Shown: piece by piece, positions 3,984-6,140 of the stretch
Layout of the letters: the number at the start of each line of letters is the position of its first letter
How positions within the stretch are numbered: the stretch's first letter is position 1
NCBI GenBank assembly: GCA_028696755.1
Contig: JAQVGK010000229.1
Coordinates: 1 to 6,140, forward strand
DNA length: 6,140 bases
Source: Bacteroidales bacterium
GTDB taxonomy: Bacteria; Bacteroidota; Bacteroidia; Bacteroidales; ML635J-15
Direction of reading: 5' to 3'
The notes under the pieces: model-generated
Databases searched by the model: none
Seen by the model: the letters and a program-made list of their open reading frames with translations, nothing else
Told to the model about the DNA's origin: nothing
Made by a program: the position numbers and the translations under genes

Positions 3984-6101
3984 CTACTTTAATCCTCTGT
4001 TTTCGAGCAAAGCATCTATCTTAGGTTCGCGTCCGCGGAAGTTTACAAACATTGTCATCGGATCATCTTTGTGACCGTTAGAATATATGTTTTTGCGAAG
4101 CGACTCCGAAGTTTCAGGATCGAACAAACCCTTTTCTTTAAATGCTCCAAACACATCCGAATCGAGAACCTCGCTCCAGATGTAGCTGTAATATCCACTG
4201 GAGTAACCTCCTCCGAAAATATGTGAGAAATATGTGCTTCTGTAGCGCGAAACAATTTCTGGTATCAATCCAATTTCAGCAAGAGCTTTTGATTCTGCTT
4301 CTAAAACATCTGTTTCTTTCATTTCTGTCATTGTATGCCAATACAAATCAAGATAAGAAGCTGCCAGATACTCAACTGTTGCAAAACCCTGATTAAAATG
4401 GCCAGCATCTTCCATTTTCTTAATTAACTCATCTGTAATTGATTCATTTGTTTGATAGTGACGAGCATATTTTTTAAGAACTTCTTTTTCGGATGCCCAA
4501 TGTTCCATTAATTGAGAAGGCAATTCCACGAAATCTCTTGGGACATTTGTTCCACTTACAGATGGGTAAGTACATTGCGATAACATTCCATGCAAGCCAT
4601 GACCAAACTCGTGGAATAGTGTCGAAGCCTCATCAAAAGTGAGTAATGCTGGCATTGTAGAGGTTGGTTTTGTAAAATTGCAATTTATTGTAATAATCGG
4701 AGTAACGTTTTCTCCATTATAAACATACTGACCTCGAAAATCGTTCATCCAGGCACCACCACGTTTGCTAGCGCGAGGAAAATAATCCATATACAACACA
4801 GCAACATGATTACCATTTAAATCGGTAACTTCATAAGCCTCAACATCTGGATGATAAACAGGAATTTCGTCTGATTTAGTAAATTTTAGCCCAAAGAGCT
4901 GACCAGAAACGTCAAAAACGCCATCTCTAACGTTTTCGAGTTTGAAATATGGTTTTAACATTTCTTCGTCGAGATTATACTTTTCTTTACGAACTTTTTC
5001 GGTATAATATCTCCAATCGTAAGCTTCGAGTTTGCCTGGGACTCCTTCTTTTTTCATCATAGCACGATACATCTCGGCTTCCTGATTAGCTACCTTAAGC
5101 GCTGGAGTCCAAAGCTGATCTAAAAGTTCGTAAACAGCTTCGGGATTACCCGCCATATTATCTTCAAGTACATAGTGAGCATGTGTTTCGTAACCTAAAA
5201 GCTTAGCACGCTCAATATTAAGAGTTGTGATTTCAAGGATGATTTCTTTATTATCGTTAGCATTATTGTTATTGCCACGATTTATGTAAGCTGTTTGCAC
5301 CTGACGGCGAAGTTCGCGATTATCGGCATATTGTAAAAATGGCATCACACTAGGATTGTGCAAAGTAAACATCCATTTGCCCTCAGCTCCATTTTCTTTT
5401 GCAGTGATTGCAGCAGCATCAACTACAGCTTCAGGCAATCCCGCAAGATCTTTTTCATTATCGATAATAAGTTTGTAAGCATTTGTTTCGGCCAAAAGAT
5501 TATCTCCGAATTTTAAAGAAAGAACAGATAGTTTTTCGTTAATTTCCATTAACTTCTTTTTATCGGTATCATTTAGTTTTGCGCCACTCTTAACAAATTC
5601 GCGATAAGTAAGCTCAAGAACCATCATTTGTTCTTTGTCAAGTTTTAACTCATCCTTTTTCTGATAAATTTTTTCGATTCTTGAAAAAAGCTCTGGGTTC
5701 ATTGAAATTTCATCGCTGTGTTTTGATAGTTTTGGCGAAATTCTTTGTGCTATTGCCTGTAAACTGTCGGAGGTATTCGACGATAACATATTAAAAAACA
5801 CGCCACTAACTTTCGACAAAAGTAACCCACTAAATTCTAATGGTACAATAGTGTTTTCAAATGTTGGCTCGTCGGGATTATCAACTATTTTTTGAACATT
5901 TTCCTTCTGTTCTTTCATGGCTGCTTCAAAAGCTGGCTCATAATGTTCGTCCTTAATCTGATCAAATGGTGGAACTCCATAAGGAGTATTCCATTCCTGC
6001 AACAAAGGATTATCAGTCAATCCATCTTTTGCTACATCTTTGTTTTTACATGATGCCATAGCTAAAATCGTTAACAAAATTAATAAATGGTATTTTTTCA
6101 T
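3984..6101 (-). CDS. dcp: M3-family peptidyl-dipeptidase (Dcp-like), predicted lipoprotein
   Basis: A 705-aa zinc metallopeptidase of the thimet oligopeptidase/Dcp family, which removes dipeptides from the C-terminus of short peptides. The zinc motif is H497-E498-F499-G500-H501 in LFHEFGHGLHG. The third ligand is E526 in DFVELPSQ, 29 residues after H497 as in E. coli Dcp. The C-terminal SHIFGGGYSSGYYSYIWSEVLDSDVF (626-651) is the tyrosine/glycine substrate-binding loop of the family. Length fits Dcp (about 680-720 aa) and no frameshift is visible. The N-terminus MKK plus a hydrophobic stretch ending MASC (C18) is a type II signal, so the mature protein should be lipid-anchored outside the cytoplasm, unlike E. 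coli Dcp as I recall it. The ATG at 6101 gives a textbook signal peptide. GAATTTTG at 6128-6121, one mismatch to TAnnTTTG, may be its -7 box; the -33 region lies beyond the window. Whether it is strictly a dipeptidase or an oligopeptidase (PrlC-like) cannot be decided here. Confidence 0.93.
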   Translation of the reverse strand: MKKYHLLILLTILAMASCKNKDVAKDGLTDNPLLQEWNTPYGVPPFDQIKDEHYEPAFEAAMKEQKENVQKIVDNPDEPTFENTIVPLEFSGLLLSKVSGVFFNMLSSNTSDSLQAIAQRISPKLSKHSDEISMNPELFSRIEKIYQKKDELKLDKEQMMVLELTYREFVKSGAKLNDTDKKKLMEINEKLSVLSLKFGDNLLAETNAYKLIIDNEKDLAGLPEAVVDAAAITAKENGAEGKWMFTLHNPSVMPFLQYADNRELRRQVQTAYINRGNNNNANDNKEIILEITTLNIERAKLLGYETHAHYVLEDNMAGNPEAVYELLDQLWTPALKVANQEAEMYRAMMKKEGVPGKLEAYDWRYYTEKVRKEKYNLDEEMLKPYFKLENVRDGVFDVSGQLFGLKFTKSDEIPVYHPDVEAYEVTDLNGNHVAVLYMDYFPRASKRGGAWMNDFRGQYVYNGENVTPIITINCNFTKPTSTMPALLTFDEASTLFHEFGHGLHGMLSQCTYPSVSGTNVPRDFVELPSQLMEHWASEKEVLKKYARHYQTNESITDELIKKMEDAGHFNQGFATVEYLAASYLDLYWHTMTEMKETDVLEAESKALAEIGLIPEIVSRYRSTYFSHIFGGGYSSGYYSYIWSEVLDSDVFGAFKEKGLFDPETSESLRKNIYSNGHKDDPMTMFVNFRGREPKIDALLENRGLK

Positions 6102-6140
6102 ATTCGGTAAAAATTGATTACAAAATTCTAAACACTTTTA

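Noticed and set aside
4055..4396. Alternative frames inside the M3 peptidase gene
   Set aside because: They overlap conserved peptidase sequence (SHIFGGGYSSGYYSYIW) in other frames and show no independent gene signals.

Overview
The window looks like chromosomal DNA from an anaerobic member of the Bacteroidota, most likely Bacteroidales-like. It is AT-rich, and the -7 boxes before the genes fit the Bacteroidota consensus TAnnTTTG, two of them perfectly. The genes lack clear Shine-Dalgarno sequences, and the M3 peptidase carries a lipoprotein signal of the kind common in this phylum. The assignment rests on these signals and on recalled family resemblance; no search was run.

Left part (1-1453, minus strand): a two-gene transcription unit. 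ygeY encodes an M20-family metallohydrolase. It is followed after 38 nt by the 5' end of ygeW, a knotted carbamoyltransferase-like protein cut off by the window edge just after its carbamoyl-phosphate motif STR(T). In Escherichia coli these genes sit in the ygeW-ygeX-ygeY-hyuA/ssnA region linked to anaerobic purine/uric-acid catabolism and selenium-dependent hydrolases. More genes of that pathway may therefore lie just outside the left edge. The start of ygeY is unusual: a TTG codon, with an out-of-frame ATG seven bases further in.

Intergenic gap (1454-2109, 656 nt): no credible gene. It holds the ygeY promoter, a 209-bp segment bounded by perfect 14-bp inverted repeats (1539-1747), and a second, larger palindromic element (1869-2032) whose arms are tandem GCATGGN heptamers. 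The rfbB promoter lies at its right end.

Middle (2110-3865, plus strand): rfbB, a full-length dTDP-glucose 4,6-dehydratase for deoxysugar/O-antigen precursors, stands alone without rmlA, rmlC or rmlD beside it. Next comes a 207-aa protein joining a short YgjV-like three-helix membrane domain to a GNAT-acetyltransferase-like C-terminal domain. It has its own promoter-like sequence.

Right part (3866-6140): a convergent intergenic region with another palindrome made partly of heptamer-like units (3872-3961). It separates the YgjV/GNAT gene from a minus-strand M3-family peptidyl-dipeptidase (Dcp-like) predicted to be an exported lipoprotein.

The genes fall into unrelated functions (purine/amino-acid catabolism, sugar nucleotide synthesis, unknown membrane acyltransferase-like protein, peptide degradation). 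I see no phage, CRISPR, toxin or defence system. The most unusual signals are the heptamer-armed palindromes, the ygeY start region and the YgjV-GNAT fusion.
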